Assembly: GCA_030151865.1 (NCBI GenBank)
Contig: JASLCK010000366.1
Location: 1 to 5,979 of the forward strand
Direction of reading: 5' to 3'
Source of the DNA: Rhodospirillaceae bacterium
GTDB taxonomy: Bacteria; Pseudomonadota; Alphaproteobacteria; Rhodospirillales; Magnetospirillaceae
DNA length: 5,979 bases
The notes below the pieces were generated by a model. That model made no database searches. It was not told the DNA's origin and worked only from the letters and a program-made list of their open reading frames with translations. Both the position numbers and the translations under genes were made by a program. This document shows positions 1 to 5,979 of this stretch, in pieces. Numbering within the stretch: position 1 is the first letter of the stretch; every line of letters begins with the position of its first letter.

Positions 1-27
1 TGGTTTCGACATCCCCCCACCCTCGAT

Positions 28-48
28 CCCTCCCCGCGAGGGGGAGGG
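28..48. repeat. Perfect 8-bp inverted repeat (C-rich/G-rich hairpin)
   Basis: Bases 28-35 (ccctcccc) are the exact reverse complement of bases 41-48 (ggggaggg), separated by the 5-base loop gcgag. Neither strand has a T-run directly after the stem, so it is not a classical intrinsic terminator. It overlaps the start of the first 50-bp tandem unit. Palindromes of this C-rich/G-rich kind are often dispersed through GC-rich alphaproteobacterial genomes, so it may be one copy of an interspersed family (inference). Confidence 0.6.
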
Positions 49-135
49 AAGATAAGGATGCCACCGCCAGAACTCCCTGAGCGTAGCGAGGGGGGAGGAA
101 GATCAGGATGTCGCCGTCAGGACGTCCGGAGCGCA
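36..135. repeat. Two tandem copies of a 50-bp unit, with a degenerate third copy downstream
   Basis: Bases 36-85 and 86-135 align end to end without gaps, with 39 of 50 positions identical by manual comparison. Each unit starts gcgagggg, has a purine-rich core (gaagat.aggatg), and ends with gagcg.a just before the next gcga. A weaker third version of the purine-rich core can be seen at about 162-192 (gcga, then agcggagggaaggcaaggg, ending cggatg), after an insertion containing a short GCGCG/CGCGC hairpin at 143-157. The period is not a multiple of three and no reading frame is evident, so a coding repeat is unlikely. Confidence 0.65.
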
Positions 136-219
136 GCGACTAGCGCGTTGAGCGCGCCGCAGCGAAGCGGAGGGAAGGCAAGGGCGCGGATGCGCCCGCC
201 CGCCGCCTGAGGGGCACAT

Positions 220-251
220 AAAAAAACCGGGCATTTCGCCCGGCTTTTTTT
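220..251 (-). terminator. Rho-independent terminator after the dehydrogenase operon
   Basis: Read on the minus strand, a GC-rich stem lies directly past the stop codon at 256-258. Bases 238-243 pair with 227-232 (GCCGGGC with GCCCGG, extendable by one G-U pair), the loop is 5 bases (GAAAT), and a run of seven T follows. A run of T also follows the stem on the plus strand (245-251), so the structure could work in both directions. It starts only 4 bases beyond the stop codon of the smaller dehydrogenase gene and is the only clear terminator seen in the window, which marks the end of the two-gene transcript. Confidence 0.9.
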
Positions 252-255
252 GATC

Positions 256-1665
256 TTACAAAATTTTCCCTGGGTTCATCAGGCCCTTGGGATCAAGGGC
301 GGCCTTGATTTTGCGCATGATGTCCAGTTCCAGCGAAGCCTTGTAGTGGGCCAGTTCGCCCTTCTTCAACTGGCCGATACCGTGTTCGGCGCTGATCGAG
401 CCGCGCAGGTCCACCACGATGTCGTGGACGATGCGGTTCATCTCTTCCCAGCGGGTCAGGAAGGCCTGCTTGTCGGCCCCCTTGGGCTGGCTCAGGTTGA
501 AATGGATATTGCCGTCGCCGACATGGCCGAAGGGAATGACGCGGGCGTCGGGCATGGCGGCCAACACGCCTTCGGTGGCGCGGCGGATGAATTCCGGAAC
601 CGAGGAGGTGGGAACCGACACGTCATGCTTGATGCTGCCGCCCGCACGCTTTTGCGCTTCCGGCACGCCTTCGCGGATGCGCCACAGGCCCAGGCGCTGT
701 TCCAGCGAATTGGCCAGGACGGCGTCCATCACTTCACCCGCTTCGATAGCTTCGCCCAGCAGGGTTTCCAGGCTTTCCTGCAAACCGGCATTGGGGCGCG
801 AGGTGGACAGTTCGATCAGCACATACCAATCATAGGGTGCGTCGAAGGGATCGCTAACGCCCGGAACATGTTCCAGGTCCAGTTCCAGACCCGATCGGCC
901 CACCAGTTCAAAGGCGGTGACCTGATCGCCGGTGGCGGCGCGGGCGCGCGACAGCAGCTTCAGGGCCGAGTCCAGATCGGCCAGGGCGCAGAAGGCCGAC
1001 TGGATGTCCTGCGGCTTGGGGTAAACCTTCAAGACGGCGGCAGTGACGATGCCCAGGGTACCTTCGCCGCCGATGAACAGATGCTTCAGGTCATAGCCGG
1101 TGTTGTCCTTGCGCAGGATGCGCAGGCCGTCCCAAATCTGGCCGTCGGGCAGCACCACTTCCAAGCCCATCACCAGTTCGCGGGTGTTGCCATAGCGCAA
1201 AACGCCCGAGCCGCCGGCATTGGTCGAGATATTGCCGCCGATCTGGCAGCTGCCTTCGGCGCCCAGCGACAGCGGGAAGAAGCATCCGGCGTCATCGGCC
1301 TTTTGCTGAATGGTTTGCAAGACCACGCCCGCATCGACGGTCATGGTGAAATTGACCGGGTCGATGGTGCGGATTTTGTTCATGCGCGACAGGCTCAAGA
1401 TCACCTGTTGGCCGCTGGTGTCGGGGGCTGCGCCGCCGCACAGGCCGGTATTGCCGCCCTGGGGGACGATGGCCACGCCTTCCGCGGCGCAGATCTTCAC
1501 CACCTCGGCCACTTCGGCGGTCGAGCCGGGGCGCACCACGAAGCGGGCGGCGCCATGGTACAGGCCCCGCTCCTCTTCCAGAAAGGGGGCCATTTCGGAG
1601 GGTTCGGTCAGCAGGCCGTTGGGCCCGACGACGGCGCGGATGCGAGACAGCAGATCTTCGGTCAT
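256..1665 (-). CDS. FAD-linked D-2-hydroxyacid dehydrogenase (GlcD / D-2-hydroxyglutarate dehydrogenase-like)
   Basis: A 469-residue flavoprotein of the VAO/PCMH fold, expected to oxidise a D-2-hydroxyacid to the 2-oxoacid with electrons passing to an acceptor protein or quinone. The FAD-binding domain (about residues 38-215) shows VVRPGS (44-49), QGGNTGLCGG (69-78), GGNISTNAGG (143-152) and GGEGTLG (199-205). The FAD-oxidase C-terminal domain (about 220-469) shows GHVGDGNIHFN (380-390) and SAEHGIG (425-431). H381, H388 and E427 match the metal-binding residues of human D-2-hydroxyglutarate dehydrogenase. R331 and K346 match its substrate-binding Arg and Lys, but its Thr is Pro335 here. The C-terminal DPKGLMNPGKIL is typical, and the length suits the family. 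The start at 1665 is chosen because the longer frame to 1827 begins with GTG, overlaps the neighbour's C-terminus and adds non-family sequence; GGACAG (1669-1674) is a weak ribosome binding site. It lies 46 bp after the fusion gene on the same strand. D-lactate, D-2-hydroxyglutarate or glycolate are all possible substrates. Confidence 0.93.
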   Translation of the reverse strand: MTEDLLSRIRAVVGPNGLLTEPSEMAPFLEEERGLYHGAARFVVRPGSTAEVAEVVKICAAEGVAIVPQGGNTGLCGGAAPDTSGQQVILSLSRMNKIRTIDPVNFTMTVDAGVVLQTIQQKADDAGCFFPLSLGAEGSCQIGGNISTNAGGSGVLRYGNTRELVMGLEVVLPDGQIWDGLRILRKDNTGYDLKHLFIGGEGTLGIVTAAVLKVYPKPQDIQSAFCALADLDSALKLLSRARAATGDQVTAFELVGRSGLELDLEHVPGVSDPFDAPYDWYVLIELSTSRPNAGLQESLETLLGEAIEAGEVMDAVLANSLEQRLGLWRIREGVPEAQKRAGGSIKHDVSVPTSSVPEFIRRATEGVLAAMPDARVIPFGHVGDGNIHFNLSQPKGADKQAFLTRWEEMNRIVHDIVVDLRGSISAEHGIGQLKKGELAHYKASLELDIMRKIKAALDPKGLMNPGKIL

Positions 1666-1711
1666 GGTCTGTCCGATGTACGCTTTGACGCCGCCGGGCG
1701 CAAGAGGGCGA

Positions 1712-4534
1712 TTAGCCTTTCCGCGAACTGGTTTTGTCCAGCAGATAGGCGATGGAGCGGTAAGGCACGCCCGAATGGCCGGAAAGGCCGATTTCGCAGG
1801 TGCGGTTGGACGAATAGCCGCCCGCACATCCCTGGGGCACCGACTTGCTCAAATGGCGCAGGGCGTGGTCGTTCAATTCGGGTGTGGTAAAGCCCTTGTC
1901 ACCCGCAAAGCCGCAGCAGCCGACGCCATCGGGGATGATCACCGTGTCGGCGCAAGCCTTGGCGATGGCGATTAATTTATCGTCCTGGCCCATGCGGCGG
2001 CTGGAACAATTGTGATGCAGCAGCACCGGGGCCTTGTCCTTGACGATATCAAGCCGGGGCATGACCTGATCGTGCAGGAATTCCACGCTGTCTAAAATGG
2101 TCAGCTTGCCCGCCAGTTCCCGCTTCAGCCGCAAGGTGCAGGCCGATGCGTCCATGACGATGGGGTGCTTGCCGTTGTCGCTGGCGATGCGCAGGGCGGC
2201 TTCCATCTCGGCGGTTTTCTCGGCCGCCAGATCGTTCATGCCTTTGCTTTCAAACGACTGGCCACAACATAGCCCATCCATACGCTGGGGCAGGATGGGG
2301 GCGAATCCAGCCTTGACCATCAGGCTTTGCAGCACGTCGGGCAGATGGCGGCTGTCCTGATCGTCCAAGCCCGGTCCCATGGCGCGGTTGGCGCAACTGG
2401 GCATGTAGACCACCTTTTGCCCCGAACTGCCTGTACTGACAGTGTGCTGGCGAATGGCCGGGGCAGGGGTGGGCAGACCGGCGGTCAGGCGCGGCAGCCG
2501 GTTACCCGACAGTTTGCGGAACGCCCGCGACAGACCGATGGTGGCGTCGGTGCCAATGATGTTGGCCGACAGGCGCACCACCCCCAGACCCAGACGGGCG
2601 GCGGTCATCACCGCGCCGAAATGCCGGGCGGTAAAGCGGCCCTTGGCGATTTGCCCCTCGGTCAGTTTGGCGGCGCGCACCGCCTTGGTCAGAAGGCCGG
2701 TTTCGATGCCGACCGGGCAGGCGGTGGCGCACAGGCCGCAGGCGGCGCAGGTGTCCAGCCCTTGATAATCATAAAGGGCGCGCAGCGCCGGGGCGGCGTC
2801 ACCTTCGGCTTCGCGGCGGCTGATCTCGCGCCAGCCGACAATGCGTTGACGCGGTGACAGGGTCAGGCCGTGCGACGGGCACATCCGTTCGCAAAAGCCG
2901 CATTCCATGCAATTGTCCACCATGGCATGGGCGGCGGGCATGGGCTTCAGATGGTCGATATGGGCCTTGGGGTCCTGGTTCAGGATGACGCCGGGGTTCA
3001 GCAAAAGCTGGGGATCCAGCAGGCGTTTGATATCCCACATCAGGCCATAGGCTTCACGGCCCCATTCCAGTTCGACAAAGGGAGCCATGTTGCGCCCGGT
3101 GCCGTGTTCGGCCTTCAGCGAGCCTTCATACTTGGTGGCGACCAGTTCGCAGATGTCGTCCATAAAGGCGCTGTAACGATCGATCTCGGCGGCGCTGTCG
3201 AAGTCCTGGGTAAAGACGAAGTGCAGATTGCCGTCCAGGGCATGGCCGAACAGGATCGCCTCGGTATAGCCATGCTTGACGAACAACGCTTGCAGGTCCA
3301 GCGCCGCCTGGGCCAGGTCTTCGATGCGGAAGGCGACGTCTTCGGTGATGACGGCGGTGCCGATGGGACGTACCGCGCCAACGGCGGGCAGCATGCCCTT
3401 GCGGACTTTCCACAATTTGCCGAATTCCGCCGGGTCGGCGGTGAAGCGGGCCGGGAACAGTTGTGGGTGCGCGGTCATGGCCGCTTCCACCGCGGCGATG
3501 TTGGCGGCCAGGGCGTCGGCGTTCTCGGCGCGGGTTTCCACCAACAGGGCGGTGGCCTGATCGGGCAGGCCGATAATCTCGGCGGGCATGCCGGGCTTAT
3601 CCTCGACCGATCGCAAGGAGGCGCGGTCCATCAGCTCGACCGCCGCCACCGGGCATCCCTTCAAGGTCTGCACGGCGCGGCAGGCAGCGGCCACGTCGGC
3701 AAACAGCATCAAGGCGCTGGCCTTGTGGGCATGCTCGGCCACGGTGCGGTACACCACTTCGGCGATAAAGCCCAAGGTGCCTTCGGACCCGATCATCAGA
3801 TGTTGCAGGATGTCGATGGGGTCTTCGAAATCCACCAGGGCGTTCAGGCTATAGCCGGTGGTGTTCTTGATGGCGAACTTGCGGCGGATGCGCTCGGCCA
3901 GGGTGGGATGAGACCGGGCCTGACGGCCCAGTTCGGCCAGGCCGTCCAGCAAGGCAGCGTGACTGACCCGAAACGCCGCGACACTGGCGGCGTCACCGGT
4001 ATCGACCAAAGTGCCGTCGGCCAAAATCAGGCGCATAGACATCAAGGTCTGATAGCTGTTTTCCGACGTGCCGCAACACATGCCGCTGGAATTGTTGGCG
4101 GCGATACCGCCGATCTTGGCTGAATCGATCGAGGCCGGATCGGGGCCGATCTTGCGGGCAAAGGCCGCCAGTTTGCGGTTGGCATCGGCCCCGATCACGC
4201 CCGGCTGCAGGCGGATGGCCGCGCCCTGGCGTTCAACCGTCGCCTTGGTCCATTGATCGCCCAGAATGACCAGAACCGAATCGGTGATGCTTTGCCCGGA
4301 AAGACTGGTGCCCGCCGCACGGAACGTCACCGGCGCGCCGACTTTGCGGCAGGCCGCCAGCAGGGCCTTGATCTCGGCTTCGCTTTCCACCTTGGCGACG
4401 ATCTGGGGAACCAGCCGGTAAAAGCTGGCATCCGTGCCATAGGCCAGGGTGCGCAAGGGGTCGGTGATCAGCCGATCCGCCGGAATATGGTCGGCCAGCG
4501 CCTGTTTGAGGGCGGTGTAATCGATGGCGGGCAT
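1712..4534 (-). CDS. Fused FAD / Fe-S 2-hydroxyacid dehydrogenase (GlcD-GlcF fusion, Dld-II-type D-lactate dehydrogenase)
   Basis: A 940-residue protein that probably oxidises D-lactate to pyruvate, passing electrons from FAD through iron-sulfur clusters to the respiratory chain. The FAD-binding domain (about 40-265) shows AAGTSLSGQ (73-81), IGGIAANNSSGMCCGT (141-156) and GSEGTLGF (249-256). The FAD-oxidase C-terminal domain (about 270-517) has WKVRKG (375-380), GHALDGNLHF (430-439) and KAEHGTG (474-480). A two-cluster ferredoxin region follows, with CxxCxxCxxxCP at C542/C545/C548/C552 and C596/C599/C602/C606. Two GlcF-type cysteine-rich (CCG) domains close the protein: C714 with C756-C757-G758, and C843 with C873-C874-G875. 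The tail has SSNRTCEIGLS (908-918). Length and domain order match Dld-II; E. coli YdiJ (D-2-hydroxyglutarate dehydrogenase) is a related, longer alternative. No signal peptide or membrane helix is obvious, so a peripheral inner-membrane site is inferred. ATG at 4534 is chosen over the TTG at 4591 because a purine-rich AAAGAAAGAG lies 8 bases upstream and family similarity starts there. It is the first gene of the probable operon. Confidence 0.93.
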   Translation of the reverse strand: MPAIDYTALKQALADHIPADRLITDPLRTLAYGTDASFYRLVPQIVAKVESEAEIKALLAACRKVGAPVTFRAAGTSLSGQSITDSVLVILGDQWTKATVERQGAAIRLQPGVIGADANRKLAAFARKIGPDPASIDSAKIGGIAANNSSGMCCGTSENSYQTLMSMRLILADGTLVDTGDAASVAAFRVSHAALLDGLAELGRQARSHPTLAERIRRKFAIKNTTGYSLNALVDFEDPIDILQHLMIGSEGTLGFIAEVVYRTVAEHAHKASALMLFADVAAACRAVQTLKGCPVAAVELMDRASLRSVEDKPGMPAEIIGLPDQATALLVETRAENADALAANIAAVEAAMTAHPQLFPARFTADPAEFGKLWKVRKGMLPAVGAVRPIGTAVITEDVAFRIEDLAQAALDLQALFVKHGYTEAILFGHALDGNLHFVFTQDFDSAAEIDRYSAFMDDICELVATKYEGSLKAEHGTGRNMAPFVELEWGREAYGLMWDIKRLLDPQLLLNPGVILNQDPKAHIDHLKPMPAAHAMVDNCMECGFCERMCPSHGLTLSPRQRIVGWREISRREAEGDAAPALRALYDYQGLDTCAACGLCATACPVGIETGLLTKAVRAAKLTEGQIAKGRFTARHFGAVMTAARLGLGVVRLSANIIGTDATIGLSRAFRKLSGNRLPRLTAGLPTPAPAIRQHTVSTGSSGQKVVYMPSCANRAMGPGLDDQDSRHLPDVLQSLMVKAGFAPILPQRMDGLCCGQSFESKGMNDLAAEKTAEMEAALRIASDNGKHPIVMDASACTLRLKRELAGKLTILDSVEFLHDQVMPRLDIVKDKAPVLLHHNCSSRRMGQDDKLIAIAKACADTVIIPDGVGCCGFAGDKGFTTPELNDHALRHLSKSVPQGCAGGYSSNRTCEIGLSGHSGVPYRSIAYLLDKTSSRKG

Positions 4535-4670
4535 GTCTTGGACTCTTTCTTTTGATCCCTGAATGGAGCCGCCTGGACGGCGGTCTGTCAATTAATTTTA
4601 TGCTCTTTTCAATCTTGGTAAAAAAAGTTATCCAATAATCTGATTTTGGTCAACTCCGGTATGAATTGCT
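4535..4670. promoter_or_regulatory. Divergent AT-rich promoter region between the dehydrogenase operon and pyc
   Basis: These 136 bases separate two head-to-head genes and must hold the promoters of both, unless either is read from further away. The part from about 4588 to 4650 is much richer in A and T than the rest of the window. The segment 4543-4552 gives the minus-strand gene a purine-rich ribosome binding site. For pyc the bases before its ATG (ctccggtatgaattgct) contain no good Shine-Dalgarno match. TTGG/CCAA half-sites occur at 4615-4618, 4632-4635 and 4646-4649 and could be part of an operator, but such short motifs can arise by chance. Confidence 0.7.
4595..4622 (-). promoter_or_regulatory. 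Candidate sigma-70-type promoter for the dehydrogenase operon
   Basis: On the minus strand, TTTACC (4617-4622) resembles a -35 box (4 of 6 bases match TTGACA). TAAAAT (4595-4600) resembles a -10 box (5 of 6 match TATAAT), and the spacer is 16 bases. Transcription would begin near 4588 and leave a leader of about 54 bases before the ATG at 4534. The TTG at 4591 would then lie upstream of the transcript start, which supports the ATG. This was found by eye only; an alternative -35 (TTGACC, 4648-4653) has a poorer -10 partner. Confidence 0.4.
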
Positions 4671-5979
4671 ATGTCCAGCGCTCCTCCGATCAAGAAGTTG
4701 CTTGTCGCCAACCGCGGCGAAATCGCCATCCGCATCTTCCGCGCCGCCACCGAATTGGGGATCGGCACCGTGGCTGTCTATAGCCAGGAAGACCGCTTTG
4801 CCCTGCATCGCTTCAAGGCTGATGAAAGCTATCTGATCGGGCGCGGCAAAGGCCCGATCGAGGCTTACCTGTCCATCGACGAAGTGATCCGGGTGGCCAA
4901 GCAGGCGGGGGCCGACGCGGTGCATCCGGGCTATGGCTTTCTGTCGGAAAACCCCGACTTCGCCGATGCCTGCCGCGCTGCCGGGTTGATCTTTATCGGG
5001 CCGTCGGCCGACGTGATGCGCCTGTTGGGCAACAAGGTGGCGGCACGCAATCTGGCGGTCAGCGCCGGGGTGCCGGTCATGCCCGCCACCGGGCCGTTGC
5101 CCTATGACATCGCCCAATGTGCCGAACTGGCGGCGGGCGTGGGCTATCCCCTGATGCTGAAGGCCAGTTGGGGCGGCGGCGGGCGCGGCATGCGCGTCAT
5201 CGAAAACGCCGAGCAGTTAGAGGAGATGATCACCACCGCCCGGCGCGAAGCCAAGGCGGCGTTCGGCAATGACGAGGTTTATCTGGAAAAGCTGGTGCGC
5301 CGCGCCCGCCATGTGGAAGTCCAGATCATCGGTGACAGCCACGGCACCCTGGTGCATCTGTTCGAGCGCGATTGTTCGGTGCAGCGGCGTAATCAAAAGG
5401 TGATCGAGCGCGCGCCCGCTCCCTATCTGGATGATGCGGGCCGCGCGCCCTTGTGCCAAGCCGCGCTGACGCTGGCCCGCGCGGCGGGCTATCAGAACGC
5501 GGGTACGGTCGAGTTCCTGATGGATGTGGACAGCGGGGCCTTTTACTTCATCGAGGTCAATCCCCGCATCCAGGTCGAACACACCGTGACCGAGGTGGTC
5601 ACCGGTGTCGATATCGTCAAGGCCCAGATCAGGATTGCCCAGGGCGCGGCGATTGGCGGCCTGGGTGGCGGCCAGGACGCGAGCGATTGCGGCGTGCCGC
5701 CCCAGGATCGCTTGCGCCTGAACGGTCACGCCATCCAATGCCGCGTCACCACCGAAGATCCCGGCAATAACTTCATTCCCGATTATGGGCGCATCACCGC
5801 CTATCGCGGGGCCAACGGCTTCGGCATTCGCCTGGATGGCGGCACCGCCTTTTCCGGGGCGTTGATCACCCGCCATTATGATTCGCTGTTGGAAAAGGTC
5901 ACGGCCTGGGCGCCGACGGCGGCGGAAGCCATCGACCGCATGGACCGCGCCTTGCGGGAATTCCGCATTCGCGGCGTTG
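4671..5979 (+). CDS. pyc: Pyruvate carboxylase, N-terminal biotin carboxylase part (truncated by window end)
   Basis: Pyruvate carboxylase makes oxaloacetate from pyruvate, bicarbonate and ATP using covalently bound biotin; it is cytoplasmic and replenishes the TCA cycle. Only the first 436 residues are present, with the frame open at the edge; the family is usually about 1,150 residues. Visible are the biotin carboxylase N-domain (KKLLVANRGEIAIR, 8-21; HPGYGFLSEN, 85-94), the ATP-grasp domain (K122, K164, glycine loop GGGGRG 168-173, H214, ERDCSVQRRNQK 232-243, E281, E295, NPRIQVEH 297-304) and most of the C-domain (NGHAIQCRVTTEDP 351-364, HYDSLLEK 402-409). HTVTEVVTG (304-312), IPDYGRITAYRG (369-380) and FRIRGV at the edge favour pyruvate carboxylase over acetyl- or propionyl-CoA carboxylase subunits. 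A Gly-rich linker at 329-334 seems slightly longer than usual. ATG 4671 is the only in-frame start close to the conserved N-terminus; its ribosome binding site is weak. The ATG at 4661 is out of frame. The carboxyltransferase and biotin-carrier domains should lie beyond the window. Confidence 0.95.
   Translation, partial: MSSAPPIKKLLVANRGEIAIRIFRAATELGIGTVAVYSQEDRFALHRFKADESYLIGRGKGPIEAYLSIDEVIRVAKQAGADAVHPGYGFLSENPDFADACRAAGLIFIGPSADVMRLLGNKVAARNLAVSAGVPVMPATGPLPYDIAQCAELAAGVGYPLMLKASWGGGGRGMRVIENAEQLEEMITTARREAKAAFGNDEVYLEKLVRRARHVEVQIIGDSHGTLVHLFERDCSVQRRNQKVIERAPAPYLDDAGRAPLCQAALTLARAAGYQNAGTVEFLMDVDSGAFYFIEVNPRIQVEHTVTEVVTGVDIVKAQIRIAQGAAIGGLGGGQDASDCGVPPQDRLRLNGHAIQCRVTTEDPGNNFIPDYGRITAYRGANGFGIRLDGGTAFSGALITRHYDSLLEKVTAWAPTAAEAIDRMDRALREFRIRGV

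Larger units (their letters stand above)
1..219. other. Non-coding GC-rich intergenic stretch
   Basis: No convincing coding region lies here on either strand. The stretch is very rich in G and C, contains G-rich/C-rich palindromic segments and imperfect repeats (listed separately), and ends at the terminator of the minus-strand gene pair. Whatever gene lies to the left is outside the window, so it is not known whether this is a 3'-3' or a 5'-3' intergenic space. Nothing resembling a tRNA or a known small RNA could be recognised by eye. Confidence 0.7.

Noticed and set aside
28..135. CRISPR array
   Set aside because: The copies are directly adjacent with no spacers, are only about 78% identical, and there are only two clear units.
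1666..1827. GTG-initiated N-terminal extension of the smaller dehydrogenase
   Set aside because: The extra 54 residues overlap the C-terminal coding part of the fusion gene in another frame and do not resemble the family; the ATG at 1665 fits the usual N-terminus.
250..1890. Long plus-strand open frame of 546 codons opposite the smaller dehydrogenase
   Set aside because: It is antisense to a gene with clear family motifs, its translation is low-complexity (rich in Gly, Ala, His, Gln) and resembles no family. Long antisense frames are expected opposite GC-rich coding sequence.
2870..4123. Plus-strand open frame of 417 codons opposite the fusion dehydrogenase
   Set aside because: Same reason: Gly/Gln/His-rich shadow of a well-supported gene on the other strand, with no recognisable motif.
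4535..4591. TTG-initiated N-terminal extension of the fusion dehydrogenase
   Set aside because: The 19 extra residues are non-family sequence, the TTG overlaps the candidate promoter, and the ATG at 4534 has a purine-rich ribosome binding site 8 bases upstream.
4661..4783. Short plus-strand frame from the ATG at 4661, a possible leader peptide overlapping pyc
   Set aside because: It overlaps pyc in another frame, has no clear ribosome binding site, and shows no run of regulatory codons.
4650..5876. Minus-strand open frames (155 and 219 codons) opposite pyc
   Set aside because: They lie antisense to the biotin carboxylase reading frame, whose motifs are unmistakable, and their translations look like no family.

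Overview
The window looks like part of a GC-rich alphaproteobacterial chromosome. The evidence is strong G/C preference at third codon positions and a pyruvate carboxylase whose sequence reads like the alphaproteobacterial form. A Rhodospirillales/Magnetospirillum-like source is a guess from the style of the proteins and the GC-rich intergenic repeats; it was not tested. Everything visible is housekeeping carbon metabolism. I found no phage, transposon, CRISPR array, tRNA or rRNA.

Layout. Positions 1-219 are non-coding and hold a GC-rich hairpin and two diverged tandem copies of a 50-bp unit, with a weak third copy. Positions 220-251 are an intrinsic terminator facing the minus-strand genes. 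Positions 256-1665 (minus) encode a 469-residue stand-alone FAD-linked 2-hydroxyacid dehydrogenase of the GlcD/D-2-hydroxyglutarate dehydrogenase type. Positions 1712-4534 (minus) encode a 940-residue fusion of a GlcD-like FAD dehydrogenase and a GlcF-like iron-sulfur module, the Dld-II D-lactate dehydrogenase architecture. These two genes are 46 bp apart with no terminator between them and are probably one operon, read from the fusion gene into the smaller one. Positions 4535-4670 are an AT-rich divergent promoter region. From 4671 to the window edge (plus) lies the N-terminal biotin carboxylase part of pyruvate carboxylase (pyc), cut off at residue 436.

How the genes may work together (inference): the fusion protein would oxidise D-lactate or a related D-2-hydroxyacid to a 2-oxoacid and pass electrons through FAD and Fe-S clusters to the respiratory chain. 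Pyruvate carboxylase would then turn pyruvate into oxaloacetate, which feeds the TCA cycle and gluconeogenesis. The smaller dehydrogenase may handle a second D-2-hydroxyacid. I do not see a previously undescribed system; the points worth a second look are the paired paralogous dehydrogenases, their divergent linkage to pyc, and the intergenic repeats.
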